DNA of 62,206 bases, taken from assembly GCA_016125265.1 (NCBI GenBank), contig WGMC01000042.1, positions 1-62,206 of the forward strand, given 5' to 3'. Shown piece after piece: positions 10,655 through 20,240 of the stretch. Within the stretch, counting starts at the first letter, position 1, and the number at the start of each line of letters is the position of its first letter. The notes below the pieces were generated by a model. The model did no database searches, was not told the origin of the DNA, and was given only the letters and a program-made list of their open reading frames with translations. The position numbers and the translations under genes are program-made. Source of the stretch: Planctomycetaceae bacterium. GTDB taxonomy: Bacteria; Planctomycetota; UBA1135; GCA-002686595.

Positions 10655-11198
10655 GGGATCCCCCCCTTGTCGGCGGCCCGGTCAGGGAGCCTTGACCCGT
10701 CCACCCCATTCCGCGGGCCCGCGGGCCGGGTGCGCGGGCTGGGGTGCGCGGGCCGGATGCGCGGGCCGGGTGCGCGGGCCGGGTGCGCGGGCCGGGTGCG
10801 CGGGCCTCCTGGCCCGCCTTGTTCCGGACCCTGTGGTGCGGTCTGTAGGGGCGCTGCGAAATGGAGAGCGGCTGCGTCACTGTGCGTGACTGCGAAACGA
10901 TTGGCGACGGCGGACCGACGGCGGATCGGCGGTAGTGGTCCCTGAGGCTGGGTCGTTGCATCGGCCGCGCCTTCGCTGCCAGAGACGCAACGCCGTTTCG
11001 CTCCGCAGCGAGCCCACAGCCTGGGTGCGCGGGCTTCTAGCCCGCCTTGTTCCGGACCCTGTGGTGCGGTCTGTAGGGGCGCGGCCCCGTCCGCGCCCAA
11101 GGGAACGACCCCGCGCCCATCGCCCCTTGGGCGCGGACGGGGCCGCGCCCCTACAGAACGCACAATCGGGTTGGCCCAAGGCGGGCCCTGCCCCACGG
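10655..11198. repeat. Repeat cluster D: tandem 13-mers, 42-bp direct repeats and a long hairpin
   Basis: This gene-free stretch upstream of aceB contains three structures. About six tandem copies of a 13-14-nt unit (consensus GGGCCGGGTGCGC) cover 10723-10801. An exact 42-bp direct repeat lies at 10813-10854 and 11041-11082; both copies follow a GTGCGCGGGC stretch. A perfect inverted repeat with 32-nt arms (11072-11103 and 11124-11155, 20-nt loop) begins inside the second copy. It is a different repeat family from clusters A to C. No coding sequence is credible here. Confidence 0.8.
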
Positions 11199-12356
11199 TC
11201 AGCGCGGCGCGCTCGCCGCCACCGGCGCCGTGCCCTGTCCCACGAGGTGCCTGCCCAGCACCTCTGCCACCAACTGGTGCCCACGCGGGGAGAAGTGCCG
11301 GCCAGGCAGGTAGAACGCGCTGCGTTCCTCACCGCGCTCGCGCTCGGCGGCAACGAACACCTGGCGCAGGTTCAGCAGCGCAAAACCGTGTGCCTCCGCC
11401 CAGGCCGGAAGTGTCGCCTCCACGGGCCCCACGGGTGCCGTCGCGTAGCCGCTGCCGGGGATGTAGAGCACCGTGAGCCTCGCTCCGAGCTCCGCCACGC
11501 TGTGCCGGGCGGCCGCCAACAACCTCCTGTGCAACTCGAGCAGTTCGGGCGGCTCCGCATCGCCGCGCGACGCACGTCCCCGCCAACCCTCCACCCATCG
11601 CACGAGGGCCGGTGTGTACGGCCCTCGCTCGTCGGGGCTCGCATCGGCGAGCAGGTCCTCTGGTGCGGGCACGGGCACACCCTCGAGCTCGAGTGCCCCA
11701 TCGGAACCGTCCTGCAGTTGGAACCGCGGTTTCGCGTAGAAGCTAAACCTACGCTGCGCGCGTTTGGGGTTCTCGGCGAAGAGGCCGAACACGACGTCGT
11801 CCGGCCTCCAGGCCAGCGCCTCGCCCACGAGCATCAGGTAACTCTGGTCCGTGCCGTACCCCGGCACGCCGAAGTTGAGGACTTCGGCGTCGAGTTGCTC
11901 TGCCAAGAGCGCCGCGAAGGTACGCGCGTCCGGTTGGTCCAGCCCAAACACGAACGAGTCGCCGACGAGCGCCACTCGCCGCCGGGGACCACTGCGTTCC
12001 TTCGAGTACTCGAGCGCGCCGCGCATGCCGCTCGAGTTGGTGGAGATCGGCGGGCGGCCCTCCCACACGAAGTCCACGAGGCCCGGTCGGTTCCGCCAAC
12101 CCAAGACCGGATCGTGGGCTACGGGACCGCTCAGGTCCGGGCGCAGTCCAATCCCCGAGCGCCGCTCGCGCCAGGCCCAGAGGTTCGCCCGGTCCTCGTC
12201 GTCGAGCAGCGACACGGGGCCAGCCGGGGCCCGGGCCAGCGCCGCCCGGGCGGCCAATTCCACCGCCAAAACGCCGAGCAAAAGTCCCAGCGCGGCGGCC
12301 AGCCCCCGCCGGGCCACACCCACCGAACCAACCGCCGACGGCGAGGAGCTCCGCAC
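11199..12356 (-). CDS. SGNH/GDSL hydrolase-like protein, N-terminally anchored
   Basis: A 385-aa protein with one N-terminal membrane segment (about 15-38) and an extracytoplasmic SGNH domain. Block I is LVGDSFVFG with Ser134, and GVPGYGTDQSY corresponds to the Gly/Asn blocks. The upstream motif ISTNSSGMRG is shared with the other two SGNH proteins of the window. The C-terminal block reads GRHFSPRGH: the His is present, but the Asp two residues before it, found as D-x-H in the paralogues, is Gly. Catalysis may therefore be impaired or use another residue. SGNH proteins of this type are usually esterases or O-acetyl transfer enzymes for polysaccharides; the substrate is unknown. The start is GTG, with TAGCCT six bases upstream. 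Confidence 0.8.
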   Translation of the reverse strand: MRSSSPSAVGSVGVARRGLAAALGLLLGVLAVELAARAALARAPAGPVSLLDDEDRANLWAWRERRSGIGLRPDLSGPVAHDPVLGWRNRPGLVDFVWEGRPPISTNSSGMRGALEYSKERSGPRRRVALVGDSFVFGLDQPDARTFAALLAEQLDAEVLNFGVPGYGTDQSYLMLVGEALAWRPDDVVFGLFAENPKRAQRRFSFYAKPRFQLQDGSDGALELEGVPVPAPEDLLADASPDERGPYTPALVRWVEGWRGRASRGDAEPPELLELHRRLLAAARHSVAELGARLTVLYIPGSGYATAPVGPVEATLPAWAEAHGFALLNLRQVFVAAERERGEERSAFYLPGRHFSPRGHQLVAEVLGRHLVGQGTAPVAASAPR

Positions 12357-12362
12357 GCCCCA

Positions 12363-12368
12363 AGGCTA
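12363..12368 (-). promoter_or_regulatory. TAGCCT -10-like box for leaderless SGNH gene
   Basis: On the minus strand TAGCCT is followed by 6 nt and a GTG start codon. There is no Shine-Dalgarno. Confidence 0.45.
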
Positions 12369-12420
12369 CGTCAGCACCCCGTTTCTTGGATAGCCCCGGG
12401 GCCCTACCCTGGGAACGCAT

Positions 12421-13500
12421 TCAAAGCACGATCAGCGCGAACCCGAACACACTCTCCCGCCACTCCCCCTCCTTCAGCTCACCCCGCGCCACGGCGATGG
12501 CGACCCCGCCAAAGACGTAGTTGATCAGCGTCTCGCGGTCGGACAGGTCCACCCGGAGCTGCGAGCGGGCGGCCGCGCCGGGCCAGGTCCAGGCGGATTC
12601 GTAGCGCCCCGGCCAGCGGAAAAACCCCGCGAGGCTCTTTTTCGATGTGTCGAAGCTGAAGTTCGGGAGCGCCGTCACCGGCGGGGCCGCCTCACCGCCC
12701 GTGTTGGCCGCCGCCGCGTCCGCGGGCGCCGGCCCGTAGCCGCTGCGACGCCCCACCAGCGGCTCGAGCCGCCCACCCGAGCGGTGCAGGCGCAGGGGCC
12801 GATCGTCGCCGACCAAGCCATAGACACCGTGGAACCCGTCTCCGAAGAGGCCCGTGTAGGTGCGCGCAAGGGGGTTGATGTCGCCGAGGTAACAGAGCTC
12901 GTGGTGCACCACACCGCGGTAGGTCTTGCCCTCGAAGTCGACTTCGCCGGCACCACTCGCGCTGGCAAACGTGTCCGCGCCGCGGCGCCGGTCCGTGTGG
13001 AATACGACGGCCTCCGCGCGGAGCTGCAGACGGCGCGCGGGCGCATCGACGACGAGGCCCACCGCGGCGTTGCCGTCCACCTGCACGCGGTCGCTATCGG
13101 GCAGTTCGGCCCACAGAACCGGCTCGATTTGGCCGATCGCGCCCGGCACATCGCCCGTCAGTCCCAACTCGACCCAGCCGCGGCCCTCGAGCCAGAGCAC
13201 CGCGAAGTGCTCCGCCGCGAACTTCTTGTCCTCGCGTCCGCGGTTGGCGTCGAACGCGAACAGAAGATGGGCCCCCGGGCTCCCGTCCGGCAACCCGGCC
13301 TCGCGCCCCACGAACACGAAGAAGTCCGAGAGGTACTCGAGCTTCGTGTCGGCCTTGCGGACGACGGGGCCACTCGGCAGCTCGGGGAGCTTCGGAAGCT
13401 CCCCAATCCCCGTCCGTTCGCCGTCGTCCGCGCCGACGGCGCCCGGGACGGCCACACACAGGAGCCCCACGAGGCCCAACACAGCCAGTTTCGTGCTCAA
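12421..13500 (-). CDS. Secreted protein of unknown function (359 aa)
   Basis: I do not recognise a family. The likely start is TTG at 13500, because GGAGGA stands eight bases upstream and the protein then opens directly with a signal peptide (STKLAVLGLVGLLCVAVPGA, cleavage near AVGA-DDG). The in-frame ATG-like start further upstream would bury the signal. The mature protein is rich in beta-strand-like stretches (FAVLWLEGRGWVELGL, VQVDGNAAVGLVVDAP) and has few Cys. It has no membrane helix after the signal and is probably periplasmic or exported. It lies between an SGNH hydrolase and a methyltransferase on the same strand, with 64-81 nt gaps. Confidence 0.75.
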   Translation of the reverse strand: MSTKLAVLGLVGLLCVAVPGAVGADDGERTGIGELPKLPELPSGPVVRKADTKLEYLSDFFVFVGREAGLPDGSPGAHLLFAFDANRGREDKKFAAEHFAVLWLEGRGWVELGLTGDVPGAIGQIEPVLWAELPDSDRVQVDGNAAVGLVVDAPARRLQLRAEAVVFHTDRRRGADTFASASGAGEVDFEGKTYRGVVHHELCYLGDINPLARTYTGLFGDGFHGVYGLVGDDRPLRLHRSGGRLEPLVGRRSGYGPAPADAAAANTGGEAAPPVTALPNFSFDTSKKSLAGFFRWPGRYESAWTWPGAAARSQLRVDLSDRETLINYVFGGVAIAVARGELKEGEWRESVFGFALIVL

Positions 13501-13581
13501 GGGACATGTCCTCCGCTCGAGCTTTCGTACGCAGCGCCGCCCCGGATGCACAGGTCTCCGCCCACCTGCCCGGAGGCGGGA

Positions 13582-14622
<1,041 letters not shown>

Positions 14623-14763
14623 GGAACGAAACAGCAGGGGGAGGTGGGAGCCAAAAAGCGCGCGCATCCTATCGGCATCCCCGGCCCAGGGCGAATCGCG
14701 GCGGCGACACCTGTCCCGATCCTCGGGCGCAGCCGGTGGACATGCAGCAGCTAGCCCCTGGGA

Positions 14764-16278
14764 TCAGCGCGCTTCGGGCATGCCGCCCGGCAGCCATTCG
14801 GGCGAAAGCTCACCCGAAGCAGCGAGGCGCACGATTTCGAGGGCCGGCGCAAGTGCGGTCGCCATGTGCTCGTAATCGAGGGTCCACCAGGCATCGCTTT
14901 CGCGGTGGTAGTCCCGGTGCATGCCGTAGCTCGACAGGGTCTGGGCCGGGATCCCGAGGCGCGCAAAGGCGTAGTTGTCCGAGCGCTCGAAGAAGCGCTG
15001 TTCGGGGCGAGGATCGGGCGCGATGCCGAGGCCGAGCTCGACCAGGGTCGGTCCCAGATTCGTGCGCTCGAACCCGGTCAGCCAGAGCTGCCCCACCTCG
15101 AGCATCGGATCGGGCCGCCCCAACATCTCGAAGTTGAGGTTCAAGGCGGTGCGATCGAGGGGCACCACCGGGTTGTCCAGGTAGTGGTAGGTGCCGAGCA
15201 AGCCCACCTCCTCGGCCGTGGCCAGCAGCACCACCACCTCCCGTTGGGGCGCGGGTCCGAGGGCCAGCGCCTCGGCCAACTCGAGCACCGCGGCCACGCC
15301 GCTCGCGTCGTCGTCGGCCCCGTCGAAGATCAGGTCCGCGCCGTCGGGCTCGCCCTGGCGCGGTTCCCGTGTCCCCAAGTGGTCGTAGTGGGCCGAAAGC
15401 ACGATGGCTTGCGGGGCTTCCGCCTCAACCTCCGCACGCGGAGCCGCCGGCAGGTGCGCGACGACGTTGCGGGCGATCAAGGACTCCGTGCGGGCGCGGA
15501 CGACGACACGCGCGCGCTGGAACTCGCCCGCCACCACACGCGACAACACGTCGCGCTGCAGCGACACGATCGCGGTCGTGGAGAGCTGGGATTCGCGCTC
15601 GAGCCGAGGCTCGCGCGTCTGGCCCCGGCCGCCGCCCGCGCACACGACGAGGCGCGGACGCGAGCCCGCGGCCTGGCGGGACAACCAGTTGCGCGTGCGC
15701 GGATGGCTCTCGGTCGTCAGGATCGCGTCCGGCACCACACCTTCGAGCGGTGTGAGCGACGTCGCGCCGCCGAGATCGAACTCGCCTTCGAGCGGCGCCA
15801 CACTTTCGACGCGGAAGTGCTCGTCGGGGGTCAAGAGCAGGCGGTTGTCGCCCTCGCCGAGCAGTTCGAGCACGGGCTCGCCCTCGAGGAAACGGCGCAC
15901 GAGGTGCACGTCCTGGAAGTACGTCGGTTTGCCCTCCGGGCCCGGATCGCCCGCGGGCAGGAGCCCCGCCTCCGCGAGCCGCATCGCCAGGTACTCGCCG
16001 GCCCGCTGCTCGCCCTCGGAGCCCGTGCGGCGGCCCTCACAGTACTCGGCGAGGTACGCGACATGGGCCTCGAGCTCGATCGCTTCGATCTCGGCGGTCA
16101 CCCGCGCGTGGCCGTCGGCGATGCGCGGCGGACGCTCAGCCGCCGCCGGAGCCTCGGCGGGCTCCCGCTTGGGATCGGCCGTGTCCTGCGCCGAAAGCGC
16201 AGCGGCCAACGGAAGCCCGGCGCCGAGCGCCAGGAAGAAAGACGCCCCGGCCGCACGCCAGCCTGCGGTGGAGCTCAC
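14764..16278 (-). CDS. M28-family zinc metallopeptidase with PA-like insert, secreted
   Basis: A 504-aa exported aminopeptidase-like protein. It starts at a GTG (16278) overlapping the upstream stop as GTGA, followed by a signal peptide (SFFLALGAGLPLAAALSA). A protease-associated-like insert precedes the catalytic core. The zinc and catalytic residues of M28 can be seen: SAHYDHLG (His, Asp), FDGADDDASGVAAVLELAEA (bridging Asp), TAEEVGLLGTYHYL (catalytic Glu-Glu), NFEMLGR and the C-terminal YGMHRDYHRESD His. It probably trims peptides in the periplasm or outside the cell. Translational coupling to the upstream aminotransferase-like mini-protein is clear, but a functional link is not. Confidence 0.9.
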   Translation of the reverse strand: MSSTAGWRAAGASFFLALGAGLPLAAALSAQDTADPKREPAEAPAAAERPPRIADGHARVTAEIEAIELEAHVAYLAEYCEGRRTGSEGEQRAGEYLAMRLAEAGLLPAGDPGPEGKPTYFQDVHLVRRFLEGEPVLELLGEGDNRLLLTPDEHFRVESVAPLEGEFDLGGATSLTPLEGVVPDAILTTESHPRTRNWLSRQAAGSRPRLVVCAGGGRGQTREPRLERESQLSTTAIVSLQRDVLSRVVAGEFQRARVVVRARTESLIARNVVAHLPAAPRAEVEAEAPQAIVLSAHYDHLGTREPRQGEPDGADLIFDGADDDASGVAAVLELAEALALGPAPQREVVVLLATAEEVGLLGTYHYLDNPVVPLDRTALNLNFEMLGRPDPMLEVGQLWLTGFERTNLGPTLVELGLGIAPDPRPEQRFFERSDNYAFARLGIPAQTLSSYGMHRDYHRESDAWWTLDYEHMATALAPALEIVRLAASGELSPEWLPGGMPEAR

Positions 16279-16637
16279 GCCGGGTCGAGGTGCCGGTCCA
16301 CCGCCGCGAGGGCCGCGAAGTGCTCCCGGACCGCCTGCTGCACGAAGTCGTTCTTCTTGGCGTCGCGCACGGGGATGCGCACGGCCCCCTGCAGGTGGCT
16401 GGGCACGGTCAGACCGGCGCCGGGGATGCGCTCCTCCATCCAGCGGGCAAAGGCCGTCGGATCCTCGACCTTCAGCACGATCCATGCTCCGAAGGACGGA
16501 ATCAGTTCGACCCCGGGGATGCTGGCGAGTCGGGCGGAGAAACGCTCGTGTTCTTCCGTGTGCACGTGTTTTGGCACCGTTGGTTGAGGCAAGGACTGAG
16601 GCAAGAGCGGGGGGCGAACCGCCCGGGATTCTATCAT
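16275..16637 (-). CDS. Stand-alone domain resembling the C-terminal part of HisC-type aminotransferases
   Basis: A 120-aa protein whose residues 30-110 resemble the small C-terminal domain of class I/II aminotransferases such as histidinol-phosphate aminotransferase. SARLASIPGVELIPSFGAW matches the RLxxLPGVxVxPSxANF block, and GAVRIPV carries the Arg that normally binds the substrate carboxylate. The large PLP-binding domain and its Lys are absent, and no trace of them lies upstream, so it is not a recent truncation in this window. It could regulate or bind an amino acid. The ATG at 16637 lacks a strong Shine-Dalgarno; thrB starts divergently only 45 nt away. Its stop codon overlaps the start of the M28 peptidase. 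Confidence 0.65.
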   Translation of the reverse strand: MIESRAVRPPLLPQSLPQPTVPKHVHTEEHERFSARLASIPGVELIPSFGAWIVLKVEDPTAFARWMEERIPGAGLTVPSHLQGAVRIPVRDAKKNDFVQQAVREHFAALAAVDRHLDPA

Positions 16638-16682
16638 GGGCCACCCGGGCGCCGGCTCCCACCCCGCGCCTTCGCCCCAACC

Positions 16683-17618
16683 ATGGACCACCGCGATTCC
16701 CCGCCGCTGCCCCGCCGCCGCGCCCGCGTCCGGGTGCCCGCGTCCACCTCGAACCTGGGGCCGGGATTCGACCAACTGGGGCTCGCCCTGGGGCTGTTCC
16801 TCGAGGTGGAAGCCACTCTCCAGCCCGGCCGCGATGGCCCGCCCCGCTGCGAGGCCCCAGACGGCTGGCCGTCGCCCGACCGCGACCTGGTACTGCGGGC
16901 GCTGGTCGCGCGCGCGCCGGAGTTGGCCGAGGTCGGCCTCGAGCTCCGCATCGCCAGCGAGATCCCCATCGCCAGGGGCCTCGGGTCGAGCGGCGCCGCG
17001 GTGGCCGCCGGCCTGCTGCTCGGCGAATTGCTTACGGACCGCCACGGCACGGACGCGGAGCGCATCGGTCTCGGCATCGAACTCGAGGGGCACCCGGACA
17101 ACGTGACCGCGTCGCTGCTCGGCGGCCTGACCCTGTGTGTGCCCGGCCGCGAGGGCCCCATCTGGATCCAGCCGCCGGTGCACGAGTCCCTCGGGTTCGC
17201 GGCGGCGTGGCCCGCCCAGCCCTTCCCGACGGCGGAGGCGCGCGGCGCGCTGCCCAGCTCCGTCCCCCTCGCCGACGCCGTCGAAAACGCGCGCCGCCTG
17301 CCGCTCCTACTGGAGGGCCTGCGCACGGGCGACGGCCACTGCATCGCCGCCGGAGCCCAAGACCGCCTGCACGAGCCCTACCGCCTGCCGCTCCTGCCGG
17401 GTTCGAAGGAGGCACTGGCCGCCGCCCGCGGAGCCGGCGCCTACGCAGCCGTGCTGTCGGGCAGCGGATCCGCCTTGATCGCCATCGGCCCCCGCCGCCT
17501 AGCCACCGCCATGGCCGCCGCCCTCGCCGCCCCCCTGCGCGCCACCCGCGGCTGGGCCGAGGGCCGCGCCCTAGACGTGATCCGCGGCCGCCCCCGCATC
17601 GAAATGGAAGTGGGCTGA
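16683..17618 (+). CDS. thrB: Homoserine kinase (GHMP family)
   Basis: A 311-aa cytosolic GHMP kinase that phosphorylates L-homoserine on the way to threonine. Motif 1 is VPASTSNLGPGFDQLGLALG (18-37). The phosphate-binding loop is IPIARGLGSSGAAVAAG (94-110), GHPDNVTASLLGG is the ThrB-type continuation, and motif 3 is AVLSGSGSALIAIG. Length and STSNLGPGFD point to ThrB rather than mevalonate or galactokinase relatives. The ATG at 16683 starts just before the conserved N-terminal strand. It is transcribed alone; no other threonine gene is in the window. Confidence 0.92.
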   Translation: MDHRDSPPLPRRRARVRVPASTSNLGPGFDQLGLALGLFLEVEATLQPGRDGPPRCEAPDGWPSPDRDLVLRALVARAPELAEVGLELRIASEIPIARGLGSSGAAVAAGLLLGELLTDRHGTDAERIGLGIELEGHPDNVTASLLGGLTLCVPGREGPIWIQPPVHESLGFAAAWPAQPFPTAEARGALPSSVPLADAVENARRLPLLLEGLRTGDGHCIAAGAQDRLHEPYRLPLLPGSKEALAAARGAGAYAAVLSGSGSALIAIGPRRLATAMAAALAAPLRATRGWAEGRALDVIRGRPRIEMEVG

Positions 17619-17724
17619 CCGCAAGAATGCGTACCGCATGGGACGCGGGCACGCCCGCCGGTTCGCCAGTCGCCCTTCGATCGCCGTCTTCACCGCGAAC
17701 AGGGGAACGACGAAGCCGAGGAGT

Positions 17725-19029
17725 TCACTTCCCACCAGAGCGGGACTCCCCAGTTGCCGGCGCGACGAGCGAAGGTGTCGCGATCCGAGCAGACGCGGGG
17801 AGTGGAGCGACAAAGAACTCCGAGTACTCGCGAGTCCACCAAGCTAGGTTCTCCGAGGCACGAACGAATAACCGGGGCCCAGAAAGCCGAGCCGCTAGAT
17901 CGACCCGCAAGCGGGAGTGCCAGCCCCCAACCGACAGCCGCCCCGGAACGAGCCACGAGCATATGGACAAGCTGTCGGTCGCGGTCAGAGAAACGGACCC
18001 AGTCCAACAGGCCAACAAATAGCGATTGGGACCATCTGGACTAGGGGAACTCGATGTGGTGATCGAAAGCGCGACACCCCGAGGCAGCGAGACGGCGCGC
18101 ACCGATTCGATCCGATACTCACGATCTGCGTGGAGCGGCGATCGCGGCAAGGCAACAGCTTTGCGCCAACGGGCCCCTTCGCGCCTCAAAAGCAAACACC
18201 GGCCTTTGGATTCAACGATGGCCGCATCGCCAAAGTTTGGCGGCGAGAGCAACCCCCATGTGTTGAAGCCGTCGCGCTCAAAACCGTCCACGACCACCTC
18301 GGAGATCTCAGCGGACGGCCCGCTAGAGCCCTGCGAGAACTGGATCTCCACTAGGCCTCGACGGCTCGGCGCGAAAAACCACGCCCCGGTGATCGCCGGG
18401 GATGCGACGGGTAGGATCCGAGCAGACGGAAGTTGACTCCAATCGTTGGCTACCGGCCACGTCGCAGTGACTGCGACACCTGGGGAGGTGGGATCCGCCC
18501 GCAGGACAGCTCCGCTCGCAGCGGACGCTGCGGAACGGGAAATCCAAACTACCTTCCCCGCGTGCTCTCCCAGGTCGACGGACAGAACGAGCCAGCCATT
18601 CGTGTGCGCGACAACATGATCGGGCCGATGCCCCTGCATGAGTTCGACCGAGAGTGCGGCGTCGCCGGGATCGAGGTCGAACGACCACGTACGAACGCCT
18701 TCGTCCGAAGACTCACCGGTCGCCCGGGCCACTGTAGTGCCGAGAGGAAGTCCGTCTACCGACCAGAACGCCACTGTCCGCGTGCGCCGGGGATCGATCC
18801 AGTCGTCGAAGCTGGACTCGAAGTCGGATGCCGTCGACTCCGTCTGCTGCACTGGCTGCAGGATCGCTTCCGAATGGATGAGCTCCAACGCGGCTTCATT
18901 TGGATCCACAAATCGGAGATAGCCCCAGAGGAGACTTGCTAGCGTCACGAGCAGCAACGCCATTCTCCGACCAGTAGCTCCGGTCCGTAGTCCGAGTTGC
19001 TTCACTGGTCCCTCTGAGTCTGTGCCCAT
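17725..19029 (-). CDS. Unknown membrane-anchored protein in an AT-richer island (434 aa)
   Basis: No family is recognised. The ATG at 19029 gives a short basic N terminus, one membrane helix (about 21-40, MALLLVTLASLLWGYLRF) and a long extracytoplasmic region of beta-type character. The latter has several Trp-rich strands (WISRSAASAASG, NGWLVLSVDLGEH, GAWFFAPSRRGLVEIQF) of the sort seen in carbohydrate-binding or sialidase-like beta-sandwiches. Composition differs from the neighbours: a 60-nt sample at 18001 is about 52% GC and one at 18241 about 63%, against about 72% in thrB. This suggests recent acquisition or relaxed constraint. It sits 36 nt downstream of an SGNH hydrolase gene and may be in its operon. 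Confidence 0.7.
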   Translation of the reverse strand: MGTDSEGPVKQLGLRTGATGRRMALLLVTLASLLWGYLRFVDPNEAALELIHSEAILQPVQQTESTASDFESSFDDWIDPRRTRTVAFWSVDGLPLGTTVARATGESSDEGVRTWSFDLDPGDAALSVELMQGHRPDHVVAHTNGWLVLSVDLGEHAGKVVWISRSAASAASGAVLRADPTSPGVAVTATWPVANDWSQLPSARILPVASPAITGAWFFAPSRRGLVEIQFSQGSSGPSAEISEVVVDGFERDGFNTWGLLSPPNFGDAAIVESKGRCLLLRREGARWRKAVALPRSPLHADREYRIESVRAVSLPRGVALSITTSSSPSPDGPNRYLLACWTGSVSLTATDSLSICSWLVPGRLSVGGWHSRLRVDLAARLSGPRLFVRASENLAWWTREYSEFFVAPLPASARIATPSLVAPATGESRSGGK

Positions 19030-19065
19030 GATTCGGGCGGCCCTTGGCAAGAGGAGCGGCCGGGT

Positions 19066-20232
19066 TCAACCCGGAGGGCGTGCCCAGAACTCGGAGAGTT
19101 CGCGGGCCAGGACTTCGGCGGCCAGGAGGTGGCCGCGTGCGTTGAAGTGGGAGTCCGCCACCAGGTAGAGCGAGTCGTCGCCGCCCGCGCGGCCGGCCTT
19201 GCGGAACGGCGGCAGTAGGTCGACGCAGGGCACCGATTGCGTCGCGCACCAGTTGCGGATCGCCGATTGGGGGCGGTCCCACTCTGCGGCGCCCGGGGGG
19301 ATGCCTGCGAACGCGGCAACCTGGGCTTGCAGGTTATCCTCGACCTGCACCACGTCGGGCAGGATCGCCACGGCCAGGTGGACACCGCGCTCGTCGCACC
19401 AGGCTTTCACCCGCGCGAGGCAGACCTCCATCGCGTCGTAGGCGATCTTGATGTGCGGCGCCTCGCGCGCGGGCGGCGCGTAGATCGCGATGCGTTCGCC
19501 CTGGCGGCGGGCGAAGTTCTGCTCTTCGGCCCGCTTCCACTGCTCGTAGGCCTCCTGGCCGGCCTCCTTGGACTCCTTCGCCGTGGGCTCCGGACGCGCA
19601 GGGGCGGGAGTGCGGCGGCTCGACACGAGGCGCCACAGGTGGAACTGGCTGAGCCAGAGGCGTCCGCGCAGCTCTTCCGTCGACGCGCCGACGAGCTGGC
19701 GCTCCATCAGCTTGCCCTCGAACACCACCGGGCCCTCGAGTTCGAGGTTGTCGGTGAAGTCGTTGCCGACGAACACCGCCAGCACGAGGTGCGTGGGATC
19801 CACGCGGTCCCCAAAGGCGTTCAACCAGCGCGACTGACGTTCGGTGCCGTAACTCGGTGTGCCGCCGTTGACGACCGTTGCGCCGGAATCAGACGACAGG
19901 AGCGCCCCCAGTTGCGCCGGGAACGCGGCCTCGGTCGCCACGCCCGCGCCGAAGGTGAACGAATCCCCCAAGACGAGGAGCCGCCTCTCGCCGTCGCGCC
20001 GCGGCGGGACGGCGGGGCCGCGCAGGCCGAGCTCGTTGATCGAGCCGCCGTCGTTGCCCGCGACCTGGCGCAGCGGCGCCAGGCGGAAGCCGACCGCGGG
20101 ATGGCTCTCCCACTCGAGGTGTTCGGTGACACGCAACTGGGGCGCGAAGGTGCGCACGCCCCACTCGGCCGCGACCAGGCCGAGCAGGAGGCCCACGAGG
20201 GGCAACAGCACCACGCGCAAGACCCGCCGCAC
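19066..20232 (-). CDS. SGNH/GDSL hydrolase, N-terminally anchored
   Basis: A 388-aa protein. The GTG at 20232 lies nine bases after the stop of the Enzyme I-like gene and has AGGGA at close Shine-Dalgarno spacing, so the genes are one transcription unit. Residues 1-22 are a membrane anchor. The domain has block I VLGDSFTFGAG with Ser91, GGTPSYGTERQS, the oxyanion Asn in FVGNDFTDNL, and the C-terminal ADSHFNARGH with both Asp and His. It therefore keeps a full catalytic set, unlike the paralogue at 11.2 kb. It probably de-esterifies or O-acylates an envelope glycan; the substrate is unknown. Confidence 0.85.
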   Translation of the reverse strand: MRRVLRVVLLPLVGLLLGLVAAEWGVRTFAPQLRVTEHLEWESHPAVGFRLAPLRQVAGNDGGSINELGLRGPAVPPRRDGERRLLVLGDSFTFGAGVATEAAFPAQLGALLSSDSGATVVNGGTPSYGTERQSRWLNAFGDRVDPTHLVLAVFVGNDFTDNLELEGPVVFEGKLMERQLVGASTEELRGRLWLSQFHLWRLVSSRRTPAPARPEPTAKESKEAGQEAYEQWKRAEEQNFARRQGERIAIYAPPAREAPHIKIAYDAMEVCLARVKAWCDERGVHLAVAILPDVVQVEDNLQAQVAAFAGIPPGAAEWDRPQSAIRNWCATQSVPCVDLLPPFRKAGRAGGDDSLYLVADSHFNARGHLLAAEVLARELSEFWARPPG

Positions 20233-20240
20233 GCTGGTCC

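Noticed and set aside
16275..17183. A 302-codon minus-strand frame covering thrB.
   Set aside because: Only its last 120 codons look like a protein family; the rest is the reverse shadow of the well-supported homoserine kinase gene.
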